Notes: a model not told the origin generated them from the sequence alone. DNA of 64,000 bases from Sphingopyxis sp. USTB-05 (GCF_023822045.1 NZ_CP084712.1:4461001-4525000); one strand, 5' to 3'. Positions 41,137-50,193 are shown, counted from the stretch's first letter. A program made the numbers and translations.

Positions 41137-41460
41137 TCATGCCGTGCCCGCTTCGCCTGCAGGCGGTTGCGGGCCTGCACCGCTCGCCGATGCGCTGCCC
41201 GCGTTCCGGCCAGGGCCTTTGCGAGCGCGGGCGCCGTCTCCGCGAAAGAAGGCCGCGCCGCTCTTGCGCCACGCCTCCTTCTGCGCCGCGTCGGTGCCCA
41301 CGGCATCGAGCAGCGCACCTGCCAACTGCTCGATAGACAGGGCGTCGGCACCCGTTGCTATGACCAACTCGCCGAACTGGCCCTGCTTCCTCGTCTTGAG
41401 CGCCTTCGCCTTGTCGGTCAGTGCCTGGAGTTCGGCATCAAAATCGCGGGGTTTACGCAT
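41137..41460 (-). CDS. traC: TraC-like small conjugal transfer protein
   Basis: A 107-residue protein of the Ti-type TraC family, an accessory protein at oriT. The beginning MRKPRDFDAELQALTDKAKALKTRKQGQFGELVIATGADALSIEQLAGALLDA and AWRKSGAAFFRG are typical of the family in sphingomonad elements. ATG 41460 has GAAGGA seven bases upstream, so the extra N-terminal residues from 41514 are not used. It is divergent from traA, with the transfer origin in between. Confidence 0.85.
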   Translation of the reverse strand: MRKPRDFDAELQALTDKAKALKTRKQGQFGELVIATGADALSIEQLAGALLDAVGTDAAQKEAWRKSGAAFFRGDGARARKGPGRNAGSASASGAGPQPPAGEAGTA

Positions 41461-41576
41461 CGTTTGTCCTTCCATGTTCATGGGATCGGACGAACCAGCT
41501 ATGCCGAGTCTCACGGCCCCGCAAGGTCCTGGAATTCCGTGAGATGACCTGATCCCGAGCGCGATGAAATCGTGTG

Positions 41577-41620
41577 AGGGCGCGCTTATACGTCGTGCCG
41601 ACGTGCTCGTTTTGCCCTAA
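41577..41620. other. Putative oriT with nic region
   Basis: Between divergent traC and traA lies AGGGCGCGCTTATACGTCG, close to the Ti/RSF1010-type (MobQ) nic region, whose remembered Ti core is GGGCGCAATTATACGTCGC. A perfect inverted repeat ACGTCG-TGC-CGACGT spans 41590-41604, and an outer AGGGC/GCCCT pair spans 41577-41618. It lies 14 bases before the traA start. Position and motif are as expected for the TraA substrate; nicking is not shown. Confidence 0.75.
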
Positions 41621-41633
41621 ATGAATAGCCCTC

Positions 41634-44585
41634 ATGGCGATCTATCATTTCTCGGCAAAAGTGATTTCCCGCGCCGGCGGCAGCAGCGCGGTCGCCGCCG
41701 CCGCCTATCGCTCGGCCGACCGGCTGCACGATGAGCGGCTCGGTCGCAGCCATGACTTCTCGAACAAGGCGGGTGTCGTCCACAGCGAGGTGCTGCTGCC
41801 CGAGGGCGCTGACGAGCAGTGGCGCGATAGGGAACGGCTCTGGAACGATGTCGAGGCGGCCGAGCTTCGCAGGGACGCGCAGCTTTCCCGCGAGATCGAG
41901 TTTGCGATTCCCAGAGAGATGACCCAAGAACAGGGCATCGCGCTCGCCCGTGATTTCGTGCAAGCCGAGTTCGTCGATCGCGGGATGGTCGCCGATCTAA
42001 ATGTGCATTGGGACATCGGCGCCGACGTGCTCGCCAAGCCGCACGCCCATGTCATGCTGACGATGCGCGAGATCAAGATCGGTGAGGATGGAAGCGCCGA
42101 GTTCGGCGCCAAGGTGCGCGACTGGAACCGCACCGAGCTTTTGACGCATTGGCGCGAAGCCTGGGCAGAGCATGTCAACGAGCGGCTTGCCGCGATCGAC
42201 ATTGATGCGCGCGTCGATCATCGGACCTTGGAAGCGCAGGGCATCGACCTCGAGCCACAGCACAAGATAGGCCCGGCGGCCTCGCGCATGGCGGCCGAAG
42301 GGCTGGAGGCTGATCGGCTCGCCGAGCATATCGAGATCGCGCGCACAAATGGTGAGAAGATCATCGCCAATCCCGGCATCGCGTTCGACGCGATCACGCA
42401 TCGCCAGGCAACGTTCACCAACCGCGATCTTGCGATGTTCGTGCACCGCCACAGCGACGGCAAGGAGCAGTTCGACGCCGTCATGTCGGCAGTCAAATCG
42501 TCGCCCGATCTCATCGCGCTTGGCAGGGATGGACGCGGCGACGATCGGTTCACGTCCAAATCAATGATCGAGACCGAGCAGCGGCTCAAGCACGCCACCG
42601 CCACGCTCGACGCGCGTCGTAATCACGCTGTCGCCGACCGTCACCGCGAACGGGCGCTGGCCGGCGCGTCAGCGCGCGGCCTTGACCTTTCCGCCGAGCA
42701 ACGCGGCGCGCTCGAGCATGTCACCAGCGCGCGCGGAGTCAGCAATGTCATCGGCTATGCTGGGACCGGCAAGAGCGCGATGCTCGGCGTTGCCCGCGAG
42801 GCATGGGAAGCGGCTGGCTATCAGGTACAGGGTGCCGCGCTGTCGGGCATTGCGGCGGAGGGTCTCGAGCATGGCTCCGGTATCGCATCGCGCACGCTCG
42901 CGAGCCTTGAACATCAATGGGCCAATGATCGGGAGCGTCTAACCGACAAGCATGTCCTCGTCATCGACGAGGCGGGGATGGTGGGGACGCGCCAGCTCGA
43001 ACGCGTCGTGTCCGAAGCGGAGCGTCAGGGCGCCAAGGTCGTCCTGGTCGGCGATCCGCAGCAGCTTCAGGCGATCGAAGCGGGTGCCGCGTTCCGCGCT
43101 GCAGCCGAACGTCACGGCGCTGTCGAGATCATGGACATCCGCCGCCAGCAGGAGGACTGGCAGCGCGAAGCAACGCGTGAGCTTGCGAACGGGCGCACGG
43201 GCCAGGCGATCGGTCGCTATGCGGAGGCTGGATTTGTGCATACGGCCGAAACCCGCGAGGCGGCGCGCGCCGGGCTGGTCGATGCCTGGGATCGTGATCG
43301 CCGGCACTATCCGGATGCTAGCCGGATCATCCTGACCCACACCAATGACGAGGTGCGGGCGCTCAATGAGGAAGTGCGCGACCGGCTGAAGGCGAACGGC
43401 GCGCTCGGGGCCGAGGTTGCTATCACCGTCGAACGCGGCGAGCGGATGTTCGCCGAGAACGACCGCGTCATGTTCCTCAGGAACGAGCGGAGCATCGGCG
43501 TGAAGAATGGCTCGCTCGGCACGGTGCAGAATGTCGACCGCATGCGCATGGCGGTGATGCTCGACGACGGACGTAGCATCGCCTTCGACCTGAAGGACTA
43601 TGCCCATGTCGATCATGGTTATGCCGCGACGATCCACAAGGCGCAGGGCATGACCGTCGACCGCGTGCAGGTGCTCGCGACGCCGGGGGTAGACAGCCAC
43701 TCGACTTACGTCGCGCTGTCCAGGCATCGCGAGCAGGTCGATCTATATTACGGCCGCGACGATTTTGCGACCCGGAACAGGCTCGTGCGCGCTGCCTCGC
43801 GCGAGCGCGGCAAGGACATGGCGAGCGACTATCGGGCACCGACACCCGCGAAGTCGACCGAGCCCAAGCGCGGCATGTTCCACGGGCTGAAACTTTCCAT
43901 CGCGCGCGAGACGCCCGCCGCGGTGACAACCGAACGGCGGCGCCCAGTCAAGCTTGCGGAGGTCCGCGTGAGCGCCCGGTTGCTCGATGCCGAGCCGTCG
44001 CGTTCGCCGCTCGACAAGGCCGTTGAGCGATTCGCGGGCATCACGAAGCAGATCGTCGATGTCCGGCGCGCTGGCGGGAAGGAACTGCCGCACGAACTCG
44101 ATGCCTATCGCACGGCCCGGCGGGAACTCGATGCGCTGCGTCCCGGCGCCGCGAACGATCTGCGTGAGGCTTTCGGAAAGAGCTACCAGCTGACGAAGGA
44201 CGCGGCGGAGGGTCGGACTGATGGCGCGATGGCGGCGATGGATCGCCAGGACGCGGCACGCGCTGCCGAGCGAGCAGCGGCCGAACGCACTACGCGCGAT
44301 CGCGTCAGGCTTGCCGCCGATACCGAGAAGCAGGCCGATCTGTTCGTTGCGACCTGGAAGAAGGAGAGCGCGCGCGTGAAGGACGCCCCGACCTATGCGG
44401 CGCGCGACGCGGCGCGTGCCAATCTGAGCGACATGGCGAAGAGCCTTCACCGCGACCCGCAGCTCGAGTCGCTGCTTCAGAACCGGCGTGCGCAGCTCGG
44501 GCTGGACGTTATGAGCACGAAAACACTGTCTCAGGATCTCCAGCTAAGTCTAGGCCGTGGACGCGGCATGGGCATAGGGATGTAG
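41634..44585 (+). CDS. traA: TraA-type (MobQ) relaxase-helicase
   Basis: A 983-residue protein that nicks oriT and unwinds the transferred strand. The N-terminal MobA/MobL relaxase (about 1-235) begins MAIYHFSAKVISRAGGSSAVAAAAYRSADRL with catalytic Tyr25 and has the metal-binding HAH in KPHAHVMLTM. The helicase part (about 340-740) has Walker A GYAGTGKSAML near 373, Walker B HVLVIDEAGMVG, GDPQQLQAIEAG, YAATIHKAQGMTVDRVQV and VALSRHREQVDLYYG, a RecD/TraI-like set. The C-terminal third is helical and charged. It ends with a normal stop, so it is probably intact. Mobilisation in trans by another T4SS is inferred. Confidence 0.95.
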   Translation: MAIYHFSAKVISRAGGSSAVAAAAYRSADRLHDERLGRSHDFSNKAGVVHSEVLLPEGADEQWRDRERLWNDVEAAELRRDAQLSREIEFAIPREMTQEQGIALARDFVQAEFVDRGMVADLNVHWDIGADVLAKPHAHVMLTMREIKIGEDGSAEFGAKVRDWNRTELLTHWREAWAEHVNERLAAIDIDARVDHRTLEAQGIDLEPQHKIGPAASRMAAEGLEADRLAEHIEIARTNGEKIIANPGIAFDAITHRQATFTNRDLAMFVHRHSDGKEQFDAVMSAVKSSPDLIALGRDGRGDDRFTSKSMIETEQRLKHATATLDARRNHAVADRHRERALAGASARGLDLSAEQRGALEHVTSARGVSNVIGYAGTGKSAMLGVAREAWEAAGYQVQGAALSGIAAEGLEHGSGIASRTLASLEHQWANDRERLTDKHVLVIDEAGMVGTRQLERVVSEAERQGAKVVLVGDPQQLQAIEAGAAFRAAAERHGAVEIMDIRRQQEDWQREATRELANGRTGQAIGRYAEAGFVHTAETREAARAGLVDAWDRDRRHYPDASRIILTHTNDEVRALNEEVRDRLKANGALGAEVAITVERGERMFAENDRVMFLRNERSIGVKNGSLGTVQNVDRMRMAVMLDDGRSIAFDLKDYAHVDHGYAATIHKAQGMTVDRVQVLATPGVDSHSTYVALSRHREQVDLYYGRDDFATRNRLVRAASRERGKDMASDYRAPTPAKSTEPKRGMFHGLKLSIARETPAAVTTERRRPVKLAEVRVSARLLDAEPSRSPLDKAVERFAGITKQIVDVRRAGGKELPHELDAYRTARRELDALRPGAANDLREAFGKSYQLTKDAAEGRTDGAMAAMDRQDAARAAERAAAERTTRDRVRLAADTEKQADLFVATWKKESARVKDAPTYAARDAARANLSDMAKSLHRDPQLESLLQNRRAQLGLDVMSTKTLSQDLQLSLGRGRGMGIGM

Positions 44586-44594
44586 GCTGCATCC

Positions 44595-45056
44595 ATGACC
44601 CAGAAACCAGCTCGCACAGCCCGGCAGCCCGCCGATGCCGCCACCGCCTTCGAGGATCTGCGCCGCGAGATATCGCTTCAGCGCACCGCGATCGAAGGCC
44701 TGACCTCGGCCAAGGACAAGCTCCCCGATTACTCGCCAACGCTGCGCGACATGGAAACGCGGCTCGGCCAGTTGGAAAAGCACGTAGAAAGCATCAACGA
44801 ACACCCGGCGATGCTGCTCACGCCGCTGACGATTGCTACGGAAATGCACGAAGGATTGATCACCTACCGAGCTGATGACCGCAAGATCCTCGTGGAGGCG
44901 TGCGACGCGCTGGCGCGCTCGCTCGGCCGGGTCGAGGGCATGATCAAGCAGAAGCGCTCGAACGACCAACAGAACTGGTGGGTGACATGGGCGGGCACGG
45001 GCGGATTGATGTTTGGTGCGTTCTTGACGCTCATCGGCGTGGCGGTTTGGACCTAA
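44595..45056 (+). CDS. DUF6118-like protein, probably shortened
   Basis: A 153-residue protein with a helical cytoplasmic part (DAATAFEDLRREISLQRTAIEGLTSAKDKLPDYSPTL...) and a single C-terminal membrane helix (TWAGTGGLMFGAFLTLIGVAV). This matches, from memory, the DUF6118 family found next to traA in sphingomonad elements. I recall those proteins as longer than 200 residues, with an extracytoplasmic tail after the helix; here the protein stops right after it. It starts nine bases after the traA stop, so co-expression is likely. Function unknown. Confidence 0.6.
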   Translation: MTQKPARTARQPADAATAFEDLRREISLQRTAIEGLTSAKDKLPDYSPTLRDMETRLGQLEKHVESINEHPAMLLTPLTIATEMHEGLITYRADDRKILVEACDALARSLGRVEGMIKQKRSNDQQNWWVTWAGTGGLMFGAFLTLIGVAVWT

Positions 45057-45138
45057 AATGACAGTACCGTGTCTCGGCGGCAATGCGCCTCATGCCCGCC
45101 GCTCAGCTCTCGGAAACATGCACCCAAAAGCTGTCATT
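45057..45138. repeat. Inverted 8-bp pair flanking the island's last visible gene
   Basis: AATGACAG (45057-45064) and CTGTCATT (45131-45138) are perfect inverted copies 66 bases apart, immediately after the DUF6118-like stop. The first copy starts inside the last bases of the region. No tRNA-like attR sequence is visible here. Confidence 0.4.
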
Positions 45139-45158
45139 CGCTAAGAGCATGAAATACT

Positions 45159-45659
45159 TCAGGTGGCCGTCAGCCAGTCGACAAGCGGCTTCGTAAACCT
45201 CGTGTCTCCCCCTTGCAAGTCAGCCGATAGCCGCGCCGTGACTTCCTGAAATACCCAGCGATTGCCATCAGGATCGTTGAAGGAAGCGTAGCTTGCATAG
45301 CTTTTGCGCTCGGGATTGGGGCCGCGGGCGAGCTTGTCCGCATCGATATGATGGAAAACGCCGCCCTCGTCATGAAAAAGTTCGCCGACGCCGATTCCGT
45401 CCGCAATCAATCGGTCGCGGACCGCGACGAGATCCGAAACGATTAGGTGCAGCCCCTGCACCGAACCCGGCTCGGCCGTTGTAATTCCCTTGCCAAAGAT
45501 GATCGAGCATCCCGATCCGGGCGGGGTGAACTGAACGATGCGGTAATCTTCGTCTGAAGAATAGTCGATGTCGAGACTCCATCCCATGCGGGTATAGAAT
45601 TGCTTCGCACGATCGACATCCGAAACAGGAATCACGACGACTTCGAGCTTCATTTCCAT
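45159..45659 (-). CDS. VOC family (glyoxalase-like) protein
   Basis: A 166-residue single vicinal-oxygen-chelate protein. Two beta-alpha-beta-beta-beta halves are apparent: KLEVVVIPVSDVDRAKQFYTRMGWSLD and GLHLIVSDLVAVRDRLIADG, ending FNDPDGNRWVFQEV. Metal-ligand positions are not all clear. VOC members include glyoxalases, dioxygenases and resistance proteins, so the reaction is undetermined. It is the first gene after the transfer module, on the opposite strand, in tandem with the DJ-1-like gene. Confidence 0.8.
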   Translation of the reverse strand: MEMKLEVVVIPVSDVDRAKQFYTRMGWSLDIDYSSDEDYRIVQFTPPGSGCSIIFGKGITTAEPGSVQGLHLIVSDLVAVRDRLIADGIGVGELFHDEGGVFHHIDADKLARGPNPERKSYASYASFNDPDGNRWVFQEVTARLSADLQGGDTRFTKPLVDWLTAT

Positions 45660-45772
45660 GAGGAAAACTCCGGGGCTTCAGGCCCGAGACTTGGCGGAGC
45701 CATGTCTCAAGCTCGTGAGGGGTGACCCGCGGCACTGCGACACCGCATGCTGCAGGGGGGGAAGGATCGGAC

Positions 45773-46480
45773 TCAGGCAGCGCTCTGCTTCTCTGCCGGC
45801 TTCGGTGCCGCCAGCAACGCTAGAAGCGCTTCGGCTCCCGCAGTCGATGAAGCGGGATTCTGCCCGGTGATCAGAAGACCGTCGGTAATTGCGAAGCTCC
45901 CCCAGTTTGGAACTTTCTCGAAGAGACCGCCAAGCCGCTTGAGCTCGTCCTCGACAAGGAAGGGCACGACGTCGGTGAGCTGCACTTCCTCCTCTTCGGC
46001 ATTTGTGAAGCCGGTGACGCGCTTTCCCTTCACGATGGGGTCGCCCTTGTATGTCGCTCGGTGAAGAACCGCAGGCGCATGACAGACCGCCGCAACCGGT
46101 TTTCCGCTGTTGTAAAATGCCTCGATGAGCGCGATCGAGTCGGGGTTGTCGACAAGGTCCCACATAGGGCCGTGGCCACCGGGATAGAAAATTGCGTCGA
46201 AATCTTCCGCGCGCATATCCGAGAGCTTTTGCGTGGTGGCGAAAACCTTCTGCGCCTTGAGATCCTGCTTGAAGCGTGCCATTGCTTCGGTCTGATTTTC
46301 GGGGAGGTCGCTTTTCGGATCGACCGGAGGCTGGCCGCCCTTGGGCGAGGCCAGCGTGAGTTCAACGCCGGCGTCGCGGAATACGTAATAAGGCGCCGCG
46401 CCCTCCTCGAGCCAGAATCCCGTCTTACGGCCCGTGTTGCCCAAAATGTCGTGCGAGGTGAACACCATCAGAATTTTCAT
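45773..46480 (-). CDS. DJ-1/PfpI family protein (Hsp31-like)
   Basis: A 235-residue class I amidotransferase-fold protein. The nucleophile elbow is KPVAAVCHAPAVL with Cys in the AVCHAP motif, and the acidic partner is in IFYPGGHGPMWDLVDN. The start MKILMVFTSHDILGNTGRKTGFWLEE fits the Hsp31/YhbO-like group, implicated in glyoxal stress and chaperone function. Together with the neighbouring VOC protein this suggests detoxification of reactive aldehydes (inference). A degenerate copy of the local palindrome lies 64 bases before its start. Confidence 0.85.
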   Translation of the reverse strand: MKILMVFTSHDILGNTGRKTGFWLEEGAAPYYVFRDAGVELTLASPKGGQPPVDPKSDLPENQTEAMARFKQDLKAQKVFATTQKLSDMRAEDFDAIFYPGGHGPMWDLVDNPDSIALIEAFYNSGKPVAAVCHAPAVLHRATYKGDPIVKGKRVTGFTNAEEEEVQLTDVVPFLVEDELKRLGGLFEKVPNWGSFAITDGLLITGQNPASSTAGAEALLALLAAPKPAEKQSAA

Positions 46481-46543
46481 GTCGTGCCTCCTTCGGCTTC
46501 AGTGCATGGCGTCAATCTGTCACGTCGCGGGGCACCAGGAAAT

Positions 46544-46557
46544 CGGACGATAGTATC
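46544..46557. promoter_or_regulatory. Degenerate copy of the GATAC-N4-GTATC element
   Basis: CGGAC-GATA-GTATC retains the right half and the AC of the left half. It is 64 bases upstream of the DJ-1-like start codon and matches the spacing seen at the better sites. Confidence 0.3.
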
Positions 46558-46598
46558 GGAATAGCGCTAAGGCTCCGCAGTCAGGTGGGCGGCTTTGC

Positions 46599-49103
46599 TC
46601 ACCGGCCGAAAGGTCGAACGGTGAACCGCAACCAGAACTCGCGCCCGCGCTCAAAGCCGCAGACTGTCTCTCCCGATCCAGCAGGCCCTTTGATGGGCGC
46701 CCCTGTGACAATGCCGGGGAAAACACCGCCGCCGCCTGGGTAGTTGATATTGAGACAGCCGCCGGTGGTGAGACGATCGGTCAGGTTGTTACCGATAAGC
46801 GCAAGCTCCCATCGATCGTCTCGCGCTTTGAGTCTGATATCGGCGCCGATCTTGGCGAATGCGCTTTGAAAGCCATTATCGCGGTTGCCGAGATCAACGA
46901 CGTAGCGCGATGAATATTGGAGCCGCGCGCCCATTCCCAGTTCGAGGTTGCCGCCGACGGGTCGCACAAAATCGGCGCGAACGGTGGCCTGCCAACGCGG
47001 TGCGCGGTGGAGGGGCGTGCCTGACAAATCCTGCCCATTGTAACGGACGGGCGTGCCCAGCACAGGGTCTATGCTGAAGTAGCCGGCCGCAAGTTCGGCC
47101 GGATCAATTACGGGGGTCGGCAGCAGGTTGCAGCCCTGGCTAACCGTCTGACCGGGCTTACAGTCTGCGTTGGTGAAGCGCGTAAAGATGCCCCGGTTCC
47201 AGTTCAGCGCGCTGGTGAAACTTAGGCCGGGAACGCCGCGCGGGCGATAGCGCAGCGTGAGGTCGATGCCATAGACTTTCGCCGCGCCTGCATTGACGGT
47301 CGCGAGCCCGGGTACGCCGGCGTCGGTGATCCGGATAATGCCTGCTTGCAACCCATCATATCGGTAATAGTAGCCGGCAATATCAAAATAGAGTTGCCGG
47401 GCGCCGGCATAACCCTTGATGCCGACTTCACCTCCGCGTGCCCGTTCGTCACCAAATGAATTGTCGTCACCCGGGTTGAGCGCCTGATTGATGTTGTAGG
47501 AACCCGATTTATATCCCTGCTTGAACGCACCGAAGAATGTCAGTTCGGGGTTCGGATACCAGCTGATCGTCAGCTCGGGCGACCAGTTGCGCGAGTGCAG
47601 GCGGGGAAGCTGCGGCCTGATCGGTTCGCCTTCAACGCCAGTCACGACACCAAGAACGTCATAGGTGACCGGAGCGTCACTACGCTTCTCGTCTGTCCAG
47701 CGCATGCCGCCCGCAATCTCGACCTCGGGTGCCGGGCGGAACCGGGCTTGCGCGAACAGCGCGAGCGAGCGAATGTCGACATCGTGCGAGCCTTGCAGCG
47801 CAACGCGTGGGAGACCATAACGAGCGTTGCCGAAGAATCCGATATCGTTCGTGATATTGGCGTCCTGAAAAAAGACGCCCCCGGAAAAATCAATATCACC
47901 CCCAAGATCGGTGACGAGACGCAGCTCCTGGGTCGCTTCGCGCCGCCGAAATTCTTTCGTGATCGCAAGCGGCGCCATCGCCCCTCCTGCCCACGAGCCA
48001 TTCTGAAGCGCATCGACCCTGATCCGGTAATAGCCGGTCAGCGAGGTCAGCATGAATCGCGGCGAGAGAGCCCAGTTCATTTCCAGCGTGCCGAAGTGCT
48101 GGTCGGTTTCGGTGAAGTTTACGCCTTCATTGGGCACGCGGAAGGCATTCGGATCGACATCGACGATATTGAGGTTGCGATCGGCCCTGCAATCCTCGTT
48201 CGCGCTATATTGCGACGGCAGGTCGATGCCTATCGAAGGCAGATAGTTGATTGTCCCGTCTGGGCAACGGACGAGCTGCTCCTGCAAGCCGCCGAGGCGA
48301 CGGTCGTGGGTGGTGTTCAGCTTGAGCCGCGCGGTGAAATCGGGGCTCGGGTCAAATAGAGCGGTCAGGCGCAGATAAAGTGCGTGGCTCTTGCCAAAGC
48401 GATTGTCGGGCTGCATCGCGCCACTTTCGGGGATCGCGGTAGCGGTGTTGCGGAAATAGCCATCGCTCGAGGCGTATTGTGAAGAAAGCCGCAGTCCCAA
48501 AGTCTCGGTGACCGGCCCCGAGAGAATGAGGCGCGCCTGCCATTCGCGCGCCTCGGCTTCGTACGCCGCGCTTCCGACGATCTCGGTGCGATCGCCTGGA
48601 TCGGCCGTTCGGATGGCTATGACGCCGCCCGGGCTGTTCTTACCGAAGAAGAGGGGCTGGGGACCCTTGAGAATTTCGACCCGTTCCATGTCGAAAATAC
48701 CGATCGAATAGGCGGCGCCCTGTCCCAGTGCCAGTCCGTCGAGATTGAGCGCGACCGATTGGTCGACCCCGGGATCGAGTGGGCTCGAGCCGATGCCGCG
48801 GAGCGATACTTCGGTACCCACCTCCAGCGGTGCTGCGCCAAGTACCAGTCCCGGCGTGAAGGCGGCGATGTCATAAAGGTCGGTGGCTTGGCTGCTGCTC
48901 AGTTCGTCCGCCGGCAGCACTGCGGCTACGACAGGTACCCGCAGGGCGGCCTCCTCACGCTTGCGGGCAGTGACGATGATTTCGTCCGGATCGACAATTT
49001 GGGCCACCGCCGGGAGCGCTTGTCCAAACATTCCGGTCGCGAGCATGGCGCCGCAAATTGCGGTACGCATCGAAAACGGGGGGTTACCCGATACAGGCCG
49101 CAT
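46599..49103 (-). CDS. TonB-dependent outer-membrane receptor
   Basis: An 834-residue TonB-dependent receptor. The signal peptide is MRTAICGAMLATGMFGQALPAVAQ; ATG 49103 (MRPVSG) has GGGAG five bases upstream, whereas 49118 is GTG. The TonB box is DEIIVTARKREE, and the plug carries VEILKGPQPLFFGKNSPGGV and SLRGIGSSPLDPG. The beta-barrel ends REFWLRFTVRPFGR, with the final Phe two residues from the end. It probably takes up an aromatic or lipid-like compound handled by the nearby enzymes, but this is only context. A palindrome copy lies 72 bases upstream of the start. Confidence 0.9.
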   Translation of the reverse strand: MRPVSGNPPFSMRTAICGAMLATGMFGQALPAVAQIVDPDEIIVTARKREEAALRVPVVAAVLPADELSSSQATDLYDIAAFTPGLVLGAAPLEVGTEVSLRGIGSSPLDPGVDQSVALNLDGLALGQGAAYSIGIFDMERVEILKGPQPLFFGKNSPGGVIAIRTADPGDRTEIVGSAAYEAEAREWQARLILSGPVTETLGLRLSSQYASSDGYFRNTATAIPESGAMQPDNRFGKSHALYLRLTALFDPSPDFTARLKLNTTHDRRLGGLQEQLVRCPDGTINYLPSIGIDLPSQYSANEDCRADRNLNIVDVDPNAFRVPNEGVNFTETDQHFGTLEMNWALSPRFMLTSLTGYYRIRVDALQNGSWAGGAMAPLAITKEFRRREATQELRLVTDLGGDIDFSGGVFFQDANITNDIGFFGNARYGLPRVALQGSHDVDIRSLALFAQARFRPAPEVEIAGGMRWTDEKRSDAPVTYDVLGVVTGVEGEPIRPQLPRLHSRNWSPELTISWYPNPELTFFGAFKQGYKSGSYNINQALNPGDDNSFGDERARGGEVGIKGYAGARQLYFDIAGYYYRYDGLQAGIIRITDAGVPGLATVNAGAAKVYGIDLTLRYRPRGVPGLSFTSALNWNRGIFTRFTNADCKPGQTVSQGCNLLPTPVIDPAELAAGYFSIDPVLGTPVRYNGQDLSGTPLHRAPRWQATVRADFVRPVGGNLELGMGARLQYSSRYVVDLGNRDNGFQSAFAKIGADIRLKARDDRWELALIGNNLTDRLTTGGCLNINYPGGGGVFPGIVTGAPIKGPAGSGETVCGFERGREFWLRFTVRPFGR

Positions 49104-49174
49104 GTTTCTCCCGCCCACCCTGAAATGGCCTCAGCGTGCGATCCTTATGCCTGCCGCGCGGTGCCGGCGCTATT

Positions 49175-49188
49175 GATACGAAGGTATT
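49175..49188. promoter_or_regulatory. GATAC-N4-GTAT palindrome upstream of the TonB receptor
   Basis: GATAC-GAAG-GTATT, 72 bases before ATG 49103 of the TonB receptor on the minus strand, in the gap before the crotonase stop. On the minus strand it reads AATACCTTCGTATC. A CATAAGGAT that could be a -10 region lies about 20 bases further toward the gene. Confidence 0.5.
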
Positions 49189-49264
49189 GCCTCTAGCTCC
49201 ATCGCTGCGTGGCCGGCCGCTGTGGGCCGCATTCCTTGCAAGTGCCTTTACGCATCGCTTCGCT

Positions 49265-50089
49265 TCAATGGGCCGGGTCGGCCACGTGACGCCCGAGTTC
49301 GAACTCGATCTCGGAGCGCATCTGAAGCCCGCGATCAAGAAGTCGGGCCATGCGCGCGCGCGTTTCGGGCCGCGCGGTCGATATGAAGAACTGGTCGAGC
49401 GCTGGCGGAAACAGCGCATCGTCCGGCAAGGTTACCTGATCGACGAGCCCTTTGGTCTGCGCGATCGCATATTTCTCGAAACCGGCAATCCGGCGAGCGA
49501 AACGATCCACAAAATCGTCGAGCTCGTCGTCGGGCAGCGCGCGATTGACGTACCCGTAACGCTCGGCGAGATCGCCGGTAAAATCGTCGGCGCCCAGCAC
49601 GATCTCAAGTGCTCTTCCTCGGCCGGCCAATCCACCGAGCCGCGCCATCGGGTTGGCGCCCGGAACCGCCCCGACACCGACCTCGAACTGGCCAAGGATG
49701 GCCTTTTCAGCGCTGGCAAAACGGAGGTCGCACGCGAGTGCAAATTCGCTCCCCGCACCGCGCGCGCGTCCGCGCAAGGAAGCAATCGAGACGACCGGCG
49801 CACGGGCGAGGCGCGCGAGAACGTCGAGCCAGGGGTGCATGCCCGTGGGGCCCTTGGGCATTGCCGCCGTTCTCGCCTTGTCGACGAGCACGTCATAATG
49901 CGCGAGGAAGAAATCCGGGTCCTCGCTGGCGAAGACGATCACCTTGATCGTGGGGTCGGCCTCGAGGCGTCCGACGATGTTCGACAATTCCTCGATCGTG
50001 TCGAGATCGACAAGATTGATGGGCGGGTTCGAGATCGCCGCGCGCCAATAGCCGGGTGTAATTTCATCGATACGGATTTGCTGGGCCAT
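49265..50089 (-). CDS. Enoyl-CoA hydratase/isomerase (crotonase) family protein
   Basis: A 274-residue crotonase-fold protein. The oxyanion-hole segment ASLRGRARGAGSEFALACDLRFAS and VGAVPGANPMARLGG correspond to family motifs, and GxxxG-like helices follow. The Glu usually found at the active site is not obvious in GVGAVPGANPM, so hydratase activity is uncertain. Crotonases hydrate or isomerise enoyl-CoA esters. Neighbours are a TonB receptor and a sensor kinase, not a beta-oxidation operon. A palindrome copy lies 91 bases upstream of its start. Confidence 0.75.
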   Translation of the reverse strand: MAQQIRIDEITPGYWRAAISNPPINLVDLDTIEELSNIVGRLEADPTIKVIVFASEDPDFFLAHYDVLVDKARTAAMPKGPTGMHPWLDVLARLARAPVVSIASLRGRARGAGSEFALACDLRFASAEKAILGQFEVGVGAVPGANPMARLGGLAGRGRALEIVLGADDFTGDLAERYGYVNRALPDDELDDFVDRFARRIAGFEKYAIAQTKGLVDQVTLPDDALFPPALDQFFISTARPETRARMARLLDRGLQMRSEIEFELGRHVADPAH

Positions 50090-50179
50090 GTCCTAGTCTC
50101 GCTCCATGATCGGGCAACGGCGCCCGCCATATAGATTGTGGAGGCGGCGCCTCCGGCGAAACTGGACGAACGTATCGCC

Positions 50180-50193
50180 TATACGTTCGTATC
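50180..50193. promoter_or_regulatory. TATAC-N4-GTATC palindrome upstream of the crotonase
   Basis: TATAC-GTTC-GTATC straddles the stop codon of the sensor kinase gene and is 91 bases before the crotonase start on the minus strand. A second perfect inverted repeat, GAACGTAT at 50168-50175 with ATACGTTC at 50181-50188, overlaps it, giving a compound operator-like structure. Confidence 0.5.
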
